Positions 10,281 through 22,128 are shown, counted from the first letter of the stretch. The stretch: DNA of 64,000 nucleotides from Aquarana catesbeiana (GCF_042186555.1 NC_133328.1:329462539-329526538); one strand, 5' to 3'. Numbers and translations: made by a program. Notes: generated by a model from the sequence alone, not told the origin.

Positions 10281-11319
10281 ATGGATATCTTAATGAGAGA
10301 TACTGACTTCATGTCACTATTCATTGATATGCTAAGTGAGCTGCCCTGTCTGTGGGAGATTACCCACCCCCATTTCAAGAACCAAGCAAAGAGGAAGGCA
10401 GCACTGGAGCAATTGTGTGAAATTGTGAAGCAGGTGATCCCCACGGCAGACATCACTTATTTAAAGATTTTCATTGGTGGCTTGAGGAGCACATATCTGA
10501 GGGAGCGCAAGAAAGTCCTGGATTCACAGAGATCCGGAGCAGCAGATGACATCTATGTCCCCAGGATGTTGTACTACGACAGGCTGCACTTTCTGGCAGG
10601 CCAGACTGAACCCAGGCCATCCCTCTCCAGTCTTACTTCCACGCTTCCTTCCCCCCTGGCTGAGGCTTCTGACGCCCAACCTGGGCCTTCCAGGCTGCAT
10701 GTGGAGGAGCCCAGATTGAGCCAGGTATAGCATTCCTCTAAATATTTCTACTTGTCCAATCAATGATGTTAACTAGATGTTAGTTTGGAGTACTAATTTA
10801 GGATTGTGATTGATGATGCAAAACATTACAACTATGTCCCTTTTTCATACACAGGGAAGTCTCAGCCAGGAGGTGGCCGGGCCGAGCCGGCTGGCTGATC
10901 TGCAGGTCCCTCCACCCCCCCTGAAAAGAGAAAGTGGCAGTAGGACGAGTGCCCTAGAGGAGGCGGCTATCAGATTCTTTTGGAGGGCTACAGAGGTCCT
11001 GGGAGCACCCCACACCATGCAGGAGAACTTTGCTGCATTCATAGCATATAAAATGCAGAGGATGGAGGAGGGCCAAAAAGCCATGTGTGAGGCCCTCATA
11101 TCAGAGGCTCTGGAGAAAGGTATGAGGGGCCAAATTACACCTCACACACAGCTTTGGGATGGTCCTCCTCCTCCTCCTCCCTCTCCTCCAGGTCCCCCCA
11201 GTCATCCTCCAGGTCCCCCCAGTCCTCCTCCTCCTCCAGGTCCTACTCCTCCTCCTGCCACATCTCCAACTGCACAGCCACAGCCTGGAAGGAAGTGTGA
11301 AAGGAAGACCAGACAGTGA
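10281..11319 (+). CDS. Harbinger A MADF-domain protein, two coding exons
   Basis: Coding exons 10281-10724 and 10855-11319 join in phase (CAG|GTATAG donor, ACACAG acceptor) for a 302-residue protein with no stop. Residues about 10-100 form an MADF domain, a Myb/SANT relative first described in Adf-1. It starts FIDMLSELPCLW and ends with the DDIYVPRMLYY block. The middle has a helical segment with RMEEGQKAMCEALISEALEK, possibly for dimerisation. The end (about residues 250-295) is very proline-rich. MADF proteins bind DNA sequence-specifically. Within a transposon it probably binds the termini or the element's own promoters, which is inference. AATAAA follows at 11572-11577. Confidence 0.82.
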
Positions 11320-12000
11320 TTGCCCTGGGTCCAGTTTGGTCGGCCAAAAAATGCAGCCTCTTGTGGTACCACAGCCTGGGGACACAGATGTCATCTGCTG
11401 CTATCCGGATCTCTGCGAATCCCGGACCAGACTGCCCTCCCTTACATATGGACTCCTCAGGCCACCAATTTTGATGTTGAAGAATTGATGTCTGCCGTGG
11501 GGGTCCCAGGCTTCGCTAATTTCTCCTGTTGATCCAGTGTGGCCTTCCTCTTTGTTTGGTTCTGATCCCTTAATAAAGGATTTTTGTTTTGAATTATACT
11601 CTCCTATGTGTTTTACTTCAAAAATGACAGTTTGTTTGTGAGGATTCAGGTACATTTCTAATATACAATGTGAAATGAACAAGGGACACCAACAACAAAC
11701 AATCTCCTTGAGATTAAATATTAAAAGATATCAATGGTGTTGGGGTAACTTGCCACACAAAACACACACAAAAATATTCTGGAGTAAAAATAAAAATAAC
11801 ATTGAACAAAGATCAGCCTTGGAAAAAATCCAAACATTAAAGAAAAAAAAAGGCTTAAAAACAAAATAAAAAAAACATAAAAAATATAAAACTGTCAGAT
11901 GTGACAACTAATAACAATATATTGAGGGAATCCCACTAAAAAAACACAAATAAAAGTTGGTGAGAAGTGTGTGTGAATATGAGCAGCAAAACTACTTAAT
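11320..12000 (+). other. 3' region of the MADF gene
   Basis: The first 250 bases are GC-rich and resemble a decayed duplicate of MADF exon sequence: blocks such as GACACAGATGTCATCTGCTG and CGGATCTCTGCGAATCC echo 10520-10600 in both orientations. The polyadenylation signal lies at 11572-11577. The remainder, to about 12000, is A-rich with nothing recognisable. Confidence 0.45.
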
Positions 12001-12159
12001 TCTTGTCACATTATAAAGAAGAAGAGAGTGCGCTGTATTAAACCATTTTTTACATTGCAGCGTGACGAAAGTGCTGTATCCATTGCGAACGCTAAGTTTA
12101 CCAGAACGAGTTGTCCCGTGTCGGAATTTCTTCTGAGCATGCGTGGCACTTTGTGCGTC

Positions 12160-12354
12160 GGAACAGGCCACACACGGTCGGAATTGACGCGATCGGATTT
12201 TGTTGTCGGAAAATTTTATCTCCTGCTGTCCAACTTTGTGTGTCGGAAAATCCGATGGAAAATGTCCGATGGCGCCCACACACGGTCGGAATTTCCGACA
12301 ACACGCTCCGATCGGACATTGTCCATCGGAAAATCCGACCGTGTGTACGGGGCA
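12160..12354 (+). repeat. Harbinger A right subterminal repeats and TIR
   Basis: The core ACACACGGTCGG occurs near 12171-12182 and 12280-12291, and in reverse at 12335-12347 within the TIR. Shorter TCCGA / TCGGA units are dense between them. The density is higher than at the left end. Confidence 0.78.
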
Positions 12355-12357
12355 TTA

Positions 12358-12675
12358 GTGTTACAAAAGTTACAGAGTATTAATCGTTACAATCTATACA
12401 GTTGAATGACTTCTCATAGTAGTTGAAATACAATCTTGTCATATCAGTTAGATCAAAAGAGAAGTAACAGGGAGATAAAAAAAAGAAAAAGAAAAAGAAA
12501 AATTAGGGGAAAGGGAAGATGGGGGAGTTCATGTTTGCCATCTCATCAACCTTATGGGGTGAAACTTTGCTCGACATATAAAATCTTAACATCTAAATAC
12601 CTTCAGGAGTGGAGGCAGCGTCTGACTAAACTTGAGAGGGTGGATGCCAAGGGGCACAATGAATTTATGGATAAC
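12358..12675 (-). other. L1 3' UTR, part on the ORF2 side of Harbinger A
   Basis: This is the stretch between the ORF2 stop and the Harbinger insertion point. It contains a purine-rich run (AAAAAGAAAAAGAAAAA near 12480-12505, plus strand) and no open frame of interest. It continues at 5134 on the other side of Harbinger A. Confidence 0.65.
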
Positions 12676-15600
12676 CTACGGTGGGTTAAAAATAAAGGAA
12701 TCTGGGGTGGGGGGTATTTTGAGTCGGCCTAGAGAATTGGTGACATCTTTTGTCAAGTACCATTTCGTGTATCGAAATGGGTTCATTATTTCGATCAGTG
12801 CCTGCGGAGCGAATGTAGCTTCAATGTATTTCCTCCATCTTTTGAAAAAACAGGAAGTTGATCGGAAATTAAGGGTGATGGTGTCCAGCCTTTCTAGATT
12901 GAAAAGTGATGCCAAGGCTTTTTTAAACGTTGTTAGGGTAGGAGGAGTAGCTGATATCCAGTGAGACATGATAGTCCTGCGAGCCACTAGAAGACAGAGG
13001 TGAGCCCAATGTGGAATATTTTGTGAGACCCTCGTTGGTGATGAGGGTGAAGGGGGTATGCTGAACAGGCATAGTAAGCGGTCCTTTGTGCACTGAATTT
13101 TGTGGACCTCGTTGATGTAGGTGATCACCTTAGTCCAGTAAACACCAATCTTGTTGCAGTCCCAGAGTCTGTGTAGTAACGTGGGGCGAGGTATGTTGCA
13201 CCAGGAACATTGGGCTTGGGTGGGGTCCTTCTTATTGTAGCGGAAAGGGAAATAAGCTCTGTGAATGATCTTGAATTGTGTTTCCCTCCAAGATTCAGAA
13301 GCAGTAAGGTTGCGGACTATCTTGTACCCCTCAAGAATTTTTTCTGGCAGAGATTCGTCGTCTAAGACGTGTGACCATTTTTGAAAGGGTTTGAGGGCAT
13401 ACTTCCGTGTTTGATGTTGTATGAGACAGGAGTAAATATTGGAGATGGAGTAGTTATTGCTTTTGATGAGAGTATCAATGCAGGATGTTTCAAGTGGGTT
13501 AGTATTAGGACCAGAGTATGATTTGAGATAATTAATGAGTTGGTGATAAAAGAAAGCATGTGTTGGTGGTAGGGAATATTCCCGCATCAGGGTATGAAAC
13601 GGTTTGAATTTGCCCGGTTTGTTGAGATAAAAGGAGGAGACATCTGTGAGGCCTTTAAGTTTCCATTGGCCAAAAGCTTTGTGGATGATAGATGGAAGGA
13701 ACATAGGGTTGCCTTGTATTTTGAAGTATTTGGAGATGTTGGATGGCACTTTGAGCAATTTTCTTACTTCTCTCCATGCAACGACCGTATCCTTAATTAT
13801 TACACTTGTTTTGAGGTGGGGGGTAATGTATTGGGATTAGAATGGAGGATGGCCGAGAGGGTATATGGGTGTACCATAGCCTCTTCTAAGTATAGGTTGG
13901 AATATTTAGAACCACCAGTTAGCCAGTCTAAGCCCTGTCTAAGTAAACATGCCAGGTTGTAAAAACGCATATTGGGCAGTCCCGCCCCACCCTCGCCCTT
14001 CGGGAGACATAATTTCTGTAGCGCTATGCGAGGTTTTTTGTGAGACCATACAAAGGTAGTTAGGGCCTTTTGGAGTTTTTGGATGTCTGAATGTTTAATT
14101 AGAAGAGGTATGGTCTGCATTGGGTAGAGCAGGCGCGCAAAGGACACCATTTTGAAAAGGTGGCATCTCCCAAAGAGTGAGAGAGGTAGGGATCCCCAAG
14201 CCTCCAACTCCTTCACAATTTTGGTTATCAAAGGGGGGTAATTCAAAGAATATAAAGAGGATGGTTCACGTCCTATTTTAATGCCCAGGTATGTAATATG
14301 TTGGTTGGCTATGGCCAGTGGGGATAGGTGTTTCCATTTACTGGAGAGATGGGGGTGTAATGGTAGGATCTCACTTTTATCAAAATTGATTCTGAATCCC
14401 GAGCAAAGTCTGAAGTCTGAAAAAAGTCGTTTGAGTCTGTCAAAGTCTGTTATAGGGTCGGTGGAGAATAGCAGTATGTCGTCTGCGAATAGTGCCGAAC
14501 GAAGAGTGTGGTTCTCCAGAGTGATGCCACTGATTCCATCAGCAGAATTTAGTATTCTGGACAGGGGTTCGATTGCTAGATTGAACAGGTGTGGAGACAG
14601 GGGGCATCCCTGTCTCGTTCCTTTCGTTAATGGAATCGTGTCCGAGATAAAGTCGGGGGTGACAAGACGTGCGGTAGGGGATGCGTACATTTGTAGCAGG
14701 AATCGCATAATCGGTCCTGAGAATCCAAATTGTGTCATCACTCTAAAGAGCCAAGAGAAACTGATGTTGTCAAAGGCCTTTTCCGTGTCTAATGACATGA
14801 TGGCAATGTCTTGGTTAGGGTGAGTTTTGGCGTATTCTAGAGCCATTAACACTTTGCGAATGTTTAGGGTGGCCGATCTGCCCGAAACAAAGCCAGATTG
14901 GGCTGGGTGTAATAAAGATGGTAGTACGGGAGCTAGCCGTGACGCAATTATTTTGGATAGGATTTTGACATCAACATTTATTAATGATATCGGCCGGTAT
15001 GAGCCCGGTAGTAGGGGGTCTTTCCCTTTCTTAGAGATTAATTTGATGTGGGCCTGTGTTCCCGTAGGAAGATAGGGCCCTCCGTCCCACATAGCTGCGT
15101 AAACATGTTTTAAAGTATCAGGGATAAATTCTTTGGTCATTTTATAGAATTCAGCGGTATATCCGTCGGGTCCCGGGGCTTTGGTCGAGGCCATGTTTTT
15201 GATCGTGAATCGAATATCATCAACAGTGATGGGGGCATTAATCGTCTCTAATTGTGTGTGGTGGAGTTTGGGTAAACGTATTTTGTCGAGCAGTAAGTCA
15301 GTGGTAGGCAAGTCAGTCGGGTCAGCTTTGTATAGATTGGTATAATATTCCACGAGTAGGTTGCTAATTTCAGCTGGGGAGGTGATCGTAGAGCCTGTCT
15401 TAGCTCTAAGAGCTGAGATACGGGTGGGACGTCTGGGGCCTGAGCACATCTTGGCCAGGAGCCTACCAGCCTTGTTTCCAAATCTATGAAAATGTAACTG
15501 AGAGTATGATGTTTTGGCCGCTTCATGCTGTTCTGCCCATAGGTCAAAGGTGCTTTTGGCCTGTCTCCATTTTTGTATTTTTCTATGGTGCGGTTTATTG

Positions 15601-16654
15601 TGAGCTGCTCATGAGCCAGGCGTAGGGTTTCGCTTGATTTACTATACTGTTGCTTGGCTTTTTTTTTAAACTGGGTTGTGTATGAAATTATTTTACCTCT
15701 TAAGAAGGCCTTGCCTGCTTCCCAGAATAGGTTAGGATCTGTAGTGTGAGCTCCATTAGTGGAGATGTATTCCTCCCAGGCGCAGTATAGTGTATGTTGA
15801 AAGTCCTCATTGTCCGCTAAATAGGAGGGGAAGCGCCAAGTAGGGGAGGGAGATGAGTGAGCTGTTTGGGTGAGATGAATCATGATTGGGCTGTGGTCTG
15901 AAATCACTGCGTCTTGTATGTCTGGTGCACTGATTATGGAGCTTAGGGCCGGGGAGGCAAAAAAATAGTCTATACGTGAGAACGTATTGTGCGGGGGTGA
16001 AAAGAAGGAGTATTCCCGTTCCGTTGGGTGCATTAAGCGCCAGACATCCACAAATTGCATGGAGGCGACGGCTTGTGACAGTAGGGTGGCTGCAGATGAT
16101 GAGGGAGTACGGGTGTGTGTTCTATGTGTAGGGGGGCCTGTGCGATCGGCTAGGGGGGACATGACTGAATTAAAGTCCCCACCCAATAGGTGTAGCGTCT
16201 CTGGTGTAGTTAGCACCCATTTCACTAAATCCTGGAAGAAGGAGGTGTCAGGGGAGTTGGGAGCATAGATGTTAGTAAGTGCTATGTGTTTGTCATCTAT
16301 AGTCAGATGTAGAGTTATTTTTCTTCCCTCCGAGTCAACCTTGACATCTCTGACTTTGTGCTGTAGATTTTTATGCAGAAGGATAACAACACCTGCTCTA
16401 CGGCCCACTGCTGGTGAACCATAAACAGAGCCTACCCACAATCTGCGAAGACATTGCATATCGTCTGCAGCCAAATGCGTCTCTTGAATTAGAGCCACAT
16501 CAGCCCGGAGACGCCGCAGGTGCCTGAGGATGGACATACGTTTGTTAGGGGAACGCAACCCCTTAACATTCCACGAGACAAACTTTAGGTGACTCCCAAG
16601 TGCAGACTGTGACATACTCGGTATTTGAAAGTGTTTTGGTTTAGGAGCTTGCAT
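12676..16654 (-). pseudogene. L1 ORF2 (endonuclease-reverse transcriptase), two frameshifts
   Basis: Three overlapping minus-strand frames (16654-15248, 15449-13800 and 13758-12676) together cover a full ORF2. A likely start is the Met at about 16615. The first piece holds an APE-type endonuclease with its catalytic blocks: FVSWNVKG, IQETH, GGDFN, SRIDYF and ISDHSP. The second holds the reverse transcriptase, with KAPGPDGY, the Asp of SLDTEKAFD and the FADD active site in ALFADDILLF. The third holds the C-terminal domain, with a Cys-His segment near CSWCNIPRPTLLHRLWDC. The enzyme nicks target DNA and primes reverse transcription there. Frameshifts lie near 15450 and 13780, so the gene is inactive as it stands. 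Confidence 0.9.
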
Positions 16655-17449
16655 AGAAGCCCCTGAGTAGATGTGTTATCTACCTCCTGGGAGTTGCCAA
16701 AGCGCCTCAGAACCCCTGAAGACATATGAACTAGGTTGGCAAACATGAACTTAAACTTCTCTAAGCAACAATAAGTTGTAAACATTAATAAGGCAGTATA
16801 TCGTATAAGGAAATACATAACTTGAGTTGTGGACTTCTCTTTTTTCCACATGAGGTCTCACCTATCTAGTTAGCGTAGCTCCCATTGATTGCCAGCTCCT
16901 CACTTAGGGGCAGGGTGGTAGCAACGGGGGGTGGGGATAGGGAAGGTAGGGAAGAGGAAAGGGGAATAGGGAGGGGGGGTGCAGGATAGGAAGGGAGGGT
17001 GGTCTGGGGGGGATCCCCTGAGGAGGTAGTGCATGTTTAAATTAATCAATGGCGAGGTACGCTGAACACAGGGGAGAGCCCCCCTCTTAAGATTAGGCTT
17101 AAGTAGACCAGAAAATAGAAAATACAAGTAAACATAACATTGCAAGTGTCCTTGAAAAGGAAGGTTTCCCAGGTAGTGGGGGACTATGGCTGTTATTGAA
17201 TAACATGACTATAACATTATAACTGTATAATTCTTAACTGCGTAACTTTCAGCTACTGGTTGGAAGGGGTAGTGCTCTATAGAGAGCATGTACGGCAGTT
17301 TGTATAGATATCACAAGCATCCTCATCTTAACGATAAAAAATTGTAAGGAGAAAAAAAAAAAAGAAAAAGTATAAGATGGGTTGATACTACCCGTCCTAA
17401 GATGACGATGTGAAAAAGGGTGATGATGTGGAGTCCTCCGTCAGTTCCT
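16655..17449 (-). other. Spacer between L1 ORF1 and ORF2
   Basis: The roughly 800-bp segment between the two L1 frames has G-rich and A-rich patches and no convincing coding sequence. The spacing is longer than in mammalian L1 but is not unusual for Tx1-type elements. Confidence 0.5.
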
Positions 17450-18499
17450 TCAACGATTCCCAGAGCGATCCTCCTGGTTGGTGAAGCGGCTGCGCTTATA
17501 TGGAGGTTTGGTCGGGCTTCGGGGGTGCTTAGAGGGTCCATACGCATGCTGTAAAGATGACGATGGTGATCCCTCTGCCGCGGCACTGTGTTCCATTTCG
17601 GAGCTTCTGTTGGTTAGGTAGGTCTCCGCCTCTTCAGGTGTATGAAAGATGAGTTGCTCCCCTTCAGATGTTTGTACGCGGAGGACAGCTGGATAGGCTA
17701 GGGAGAATCGGATCTGATTGTGGTGCAGAGTGGAGCATACCGAGGAGAATGCCTTGCGTTGTTTCATTACCTCTATGGAATAGTCCGCGAAGAGTAGTAG
17801 TTTCGCGCCATCTACCACCAGTGAGCGCGTGCGACGAAATTTTTGCATTATGGCGTTTTTGTCGGCTTAGTTTAAGTATTTCACTATCACATGCCGAGGT
17901 TTAGCGCGTGTGTCAGAATATTGACCCATACGGTGTGCTCGTTCAACCGTGCACGGTATACGGAGGCCAAGTTGCTCTGGGATGGTTTTCGCACAAATGT
18001 TTGTAAGGTGGGAGGCTGGGATCGACTCTGGCAGGCCAATGATGCGCAGATTGTTTCTTTTTGAGCGATTTTCTAAATCGTCCAGTTTGTCCCATATGTC
18101 TCTCTGTGAAGCATTTATGCGTGCAAGTGCTGCAGATGAGGCAGTGCAATCATCTTCTATTATTGAAATCCTTTCCTCCACCTGGGTGATGCACTGGGCC
18201 TGAGCCTGGAGTTCTATGTGCAGCTGTTCCAGCCCTCTGTGCACCGCTGCATCCACAGTGGCTGTAAGAGATGGCCCCAGTAGTTGAACTACAGCCTGGG
18301 CAATGTTGGCAGGGGATGTGGGGTCGGTTTCTGTCACAGCTGGGGCAGGGGGAGGTTGTGGCTGCTGCTGAGGCCGCTCTGTTAAGTCCGGAGCGTCCGC
18401 CATCTTGGCCGCTTCGGCCGCTATGTCTCCCGCCGGTGGAGCTGTGGAGGGGGGCGAGGACAGCGCCCGAGCGTATGATCGCTCCACAAAGCGATCCAT
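17450..18499 (-). pseudogene. L1 ORF1 RNA-binding protein with one in-frame stop
   Basis: A 350-codon frame starts at 18499 and is broken once by TAA at 17867-17869; the frame is the same on both sides. The N-terminus is Pro/Gln-rich. A helical coiled-coil-like stretch (about residues 75-125) leads into LENRSKRNNLRIIGLPES, the signature of the L1 ORF1 RNA-recognition domain. The trimeric product coats L1 RNA and acts as a nucleic-acid chaperone. The stop falls within the C-terminal domain, just after HVIVKYLN. Confidence 0.85.
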
Positions 18500-18634
18500 G
18501 CTTGCCTGGGATGGAGCGGAGGCGGTGGGGGTTTCCCCGGTGCTGTGACTGGCTTAAATGCCGGTTTTGTGAGGAGCTGTGCGGGAGCTGGAGCTGCTCA
18601 CCTCCTCCTCATGTGGCGCCGGAACCGGAAGTTC
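18500..18634 (-). promoter_or_regulatory. L1 5' UTR / internal promoter region
   Basis: This is the 135-bp leader between the target duplication and the ORF1 start, beginning GAACTTCCGGTTCC on the minus strand. It contains an ETS-like CCGGAAG/CTTCCGG motif and is CpG-rich. That would suit an internal promoter, but no start site can be read. Confidence 0.5.
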
Positions 18635-21063
18635 ACAACATCTCTTAACAAAAGGCTTTGTTTTAGACGACTCAGAATATGGGATGGCCTCTTCTGGATT
18701 AGTAGTTTTTACCTGCGGCTTACAAAATATAGGGGCAATTTTTAAAGAGCTCTTACCTTCCTGGGATTTATTCTTGTTGATACATACCTTAGGTGTGGAG
18801 GATGTCCCCCTGAATTCAGACCTACCCAAATCAGTTACCTTGTTATCTTCTCTATCTGAAAACTGATCCAACGGCTCCTGGAAGCTGACAGATAATGGTT
18901 TCGCCCCACCTTCTGCATCCTTCAGTCTTTTTCCCAACTGATGAACGTCCTCCTGTAATCTTTTGTTTTCTAGTACTAATTGCTGGTGGATAGCCTCAGA
19001 ATTTAACATAGAAGCTTCTAAAGTACGGATGGTACCTTTGGTTATTTCTAGCGCTTCTTTCAGGGATGTAATTTGCACTTTCAAATGTTCATACTGATTA
19101 GCTAACCACCTGGCAACAAAGAATTGCGGCGTTTTTCCCGTGCGCTTACTACAGCTTCTTTCAGTGAAATTTAATTCCATATCCTTTCCCCTCAGTGGGA
19201 CAGAAAGTGTCCCTTCTGCCTGTAGACTTTCCTCCCTTAATGCCAGCATGGCCATTTCCTCTCCATGTCGTGGTGGCCTACTCTGTCTTGGAGCTGTACA
19301 CTCCTTCTTGAAGTGTCCAGGTCTGTGGCAGTTGAAGCAAACCGGTTTCCCTTTTGGTTTTTCTCTGAGATCTGCACTGTTCAACTGATCAGTGACAATG
19401 CAGATCCTTTGAGGTTTCTGTGACTCACAATCTGCTATATTGCTTTCAATAGCAATTGCAAGTGACAACAAAGAGGAGAGGGGCTTATCTCTCCAGTCTG
19501 GATTTGCAGTCATCAATTTTTCTCTGATGTTTCCTCTCAACCCGGTCATGAAGCTATGTATCAATACGGGTGATAGGGCACTGTTAGTAATGTCCTCCCC
19601 AGCCATTTCCACGGCTTGTTTAAAGTGATTGTAGTATGTCATACAATCTTCCTGTGGGCCTTGGATCACTCCTGACACCTTGGTCCAAGACTGGGGACGA
19701 TAGACTGTTTTAATTAACTGCGCCCATTGCTTAGTGAGTATATCTCCTAGATGGCTGGAGTCAACATACAGGGTCCGTGGAATATAAGTTTTACTGAGGA
19801 TTTCATCCAAGTCCCCATCTCCACAAACCCTTTTCATTATTTGAAGCATATCACCCCAGTTTGCATTGTAGCTCCCCTGGATGTCTAGCAGCTCTTTGGC
19901 AAATTTAATGGGATCTGTCCTTGGATGGCGGATAACACTCAGAAATCCTTTCATCTCAGAGGCAGTCCACGGCATGTGATGTGTCATCTTTCCCGTGGAT
20001 CTCCCACTGTTGTCATAATCCACCTGTTCTCCTACAGGATAGACAGATACGTCATCTGAAAAAGATATCAGTTGTGGATTGGTCTTTTGGGATTCTGTCA
20101 CAGAATCCCAATAAGACTGTGGAAGATTGTTGCTGCCAGGTGGGGGCACTTTATCCAACTGCAAAGTGCCCTGAAGGGTGGCATTAACAGTCCCATGGTA
20201 CACCGGTGTGCCCACATTGGGTGATATCCTTTCACCCTTAGAGTGACACCACACAGGTCCTTGCTGTGGGGTGGTAGTTACTTGGGGGTATAGAGGTACA
20301 TAGGTCGTGTACTAGCAGAACTGCCAGTATTGCTTACAGCAGCAGGATTGCCAGTTAACTGACGTCTAGGGGAGAATGCTGGCTCGCAGCCAGTAATATG
20401 GTCTCTGGAACTGGGGAGACTTTTTTCCCATGATTCCAGCATTCCCTTCCCCTGGCTTGCTGCGCTATCTCTTTCCTTTTGTTTCAATTCTTCACATGAA
20501 GAGTTTTTCTGTGATTCATTGGGGGTTTTAAATGGGGTGTTAAACTTGGCAGCAAGTTGTGGCTTCCCCTTTTTGTCATCTGTTGATAGATGACAATTAC
20601 TATCAGCTTCTGAGTATTTTGCCAACAAGGACCGGGCGATTGTATAAGGCCCCAATCCTGACAATTCCTCATCGTCCCCCTGTTTATCACTGTCACTACT
20701 CTGGGGATGTGGGTCTAGTGGCTGTCCCTGCTTGTTCCTACTACTCAGCATCATTTGGTGTGTTTTCTCCTTAACTCCCACTGTAAAAACATTAATTTCC
20801 TCCGTCTTATTCACCGACTCAAGCATCCATATAGCCCAAGTATCTTTTTCATATGGCCGTGTCATCTTTTTGTGATGAGCACAGTACAGACTTTCCCATA
20901 CTTTTGGCTTAAAAGTACCTCTCTTAGAATACTTCTTCCCAGTCCAGCGATCCCAATTTTGAATATATTTCACAACCCAAGGTCCATATTTATCTATCAT
21001 CTCTTCCCTTGGGATCATTTGACTCCATTCAGACCCCCTCTTTGAAGCGATTTGATTACCCAT
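18635..21063 (-). pseudogene. gag: ERV1 gag, proximal part (matrix, capsid, zinc knuckle, coiled coil)
   Basis: The likely start is ATG at 21063, which gives MGNQ, an N-myristoylation signal typical of matrix proteins; the frame stays open 38 codons further upstream. Matrix and linker run to about 20278. A frameshift near 20255-20280 leads into the capsid frame, with PWTASEMKGFL and a major-homology-like block (IQGPQEDCMTYYNHF). A zinc knuckle CFNCHRPGHFKKEC follows near 19305-19350, then an unusual heptad-rich coiled coil of about 70 residues. The frame runs into the inserted L1 at 18634 and its continuation is 5087-4722. Gag would assemble the particle at the membrane. The gene is inactive because of the frameshift and the L1 insertion. 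Confidence 0.78.
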
Positions 21064-21561
21064 CCTTACGGACACTGGACCTTGAACTGATTCCCCAACC
21101 TTTTTACAGGTTGCCTTTACTCCAGAGGTAGCTACTCTCTGGCCAAGAATTGGGGTGACAGGTCCCGCCCCTGTCAATGTTGCCGCTTTTTTTTTTCACT
21201 ACTTGCCAGACCAATTCCCTGTCCTGGCTATAGTCCTTCAAAAAATTAGCCTGGAGATTTCCCAAACTAAATAATAGTTTAATCCCCCCATGGACTTTTC
21301 TGAAGTACTCTAAAAGAAATGCTTAATGAAAGACTTTTACTTCTGTTATATCAAGAATTATTAGCACGAACTTGGATAATCAGGACCCTATGCGTGCTTG
21401 TAGTGCAGGAGGCAGTTAACTGATGCACCCCTAATTGCAATATGATTTGTATATGTTACATTATAGCCACTGTTCCCAGGTTAACTTACAAAGCTTACAA
21501 TCCCCAGTTAGTAATTGTAAAGAAGAAAGATTCATACCTAAGATCATTCAGTGTGATTTAG

Positions 21562-21825
21562 TCTCCATTTCCACTGATGCAAATTTTTTTTTCCATGCGA
21601 CTTTGGACACAAAGTCGCATTACAAGTCGCAGCCCATTGATTTCAATAGCACCCGTTCCAATCTATGCTACGCAATGCTGCAGCAACTCTGAAAGGGTAC
21701 CTGCACCACTCTGATGTGACTCTGGATCAAAGTTGCATTCAAAGCCACACCACAGTCGCATTAAAGTCGTACCTCAGTCACACTCAATCATGCGACCTTA
21801 GAGTTGCATTAGTGGAAACGGAACT
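21562..21825. repeat. MITE-like element with about 20-bp terminal inverted repeats
   Basis: The ends read CTCCATTTCCACTGATGC and, in reverse complement, TTCCGTTTCCACTAATGC. The interior is rich in repeated AGTCGCAT / GCGACT units that form short hairpins. No target duplication is obvious. It sits inside the ERV1 leader. Confidence 0.5.
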
Positions 21826-22128
21826 CTATGCCCACCGGTGCGTTTCAATTACAGTGATTGGCCTAATCTCATTCAAAGGGTCAACTGAAATTGCTTTTTG
21901 GCAGAGAGCACATATCCTTTTCCTCTCATCATTTGCACTTACAATTTCATTTTATATATACACCATATTCAAAATCAGTCTCATCAAAATATTCACATAG
22001 ACAAAAGGTAAAAAAAGTAAAGTTCTGAGAAGTTTTTTTTTAGTCTGGGTATTCAGATGGGAGACAGGTAAACACAACACCAGCTCTGTCTTCCATACAA
22101 ATCGCATTCACCCCAACATTAAACTTCC

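Larger units (their letters stand above)
5138..12354 (+). mobile_element. Harbinger A: complete PIF/Harbinger transposon carrying three genes
   Basis: Terminal inverted repeats begin TGCCACGTACACACGGTCGG on the left and TGCCCCGTACACACGGTCGG on the right (reverse complement). They are flanked by TTA at 5135-5137 and 12355-12357, the 3-bp duplication expected of Harbinger. The element is 7,217 bp. In order it holds a two-exon DDE transposase gene (plus), hairpin-rich 3' DNA, a three-exon Myb/SANT gene (minus), a shared promoter and a MADF gene (plus). It lies in the 3' UTR of the surrounding L1. A diverged second copy is at 33973-44385. Confidence 0.93.
5076..18646 (-). mobile_element. Nearly full-length L1 (Tx1-type) LINE with 12-bp target duplication
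   Basis: The target duplication ACAACATCTCTT occurs at 5076-5087 and 18635-18646. The element between reads on the minus strand: 5' end at 18634, ORF1 (18499-17450), spacer, ORF2 (about 16615-12676), 3' UTR, AATAAA near 5095-5105 and a short A-tail (T run from about 5086). After subtracting Harbinger A it is about 6.3 kb, a normal full L1 length. ORF1 has one in-frame stop and ORF2 two frameshifts. It interrupts ERV1 gag, so it is younger than that provirus. Confidence 0.88.

Noticed and set aside
12098..12405. Open frames on both strands at the right end of Harbinger A.
   Set aside because: They lie in the subterminal repeats and TIR; similar spurious frames appear at the left end and in Harbinger B for the same reason.
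13594..15075. Long plus-strand open frames opposite L1 ORF2.
   Set aside because: They are antisense shadows of the reverse-transcriptase frame, which has clear motifs on the minus strand.
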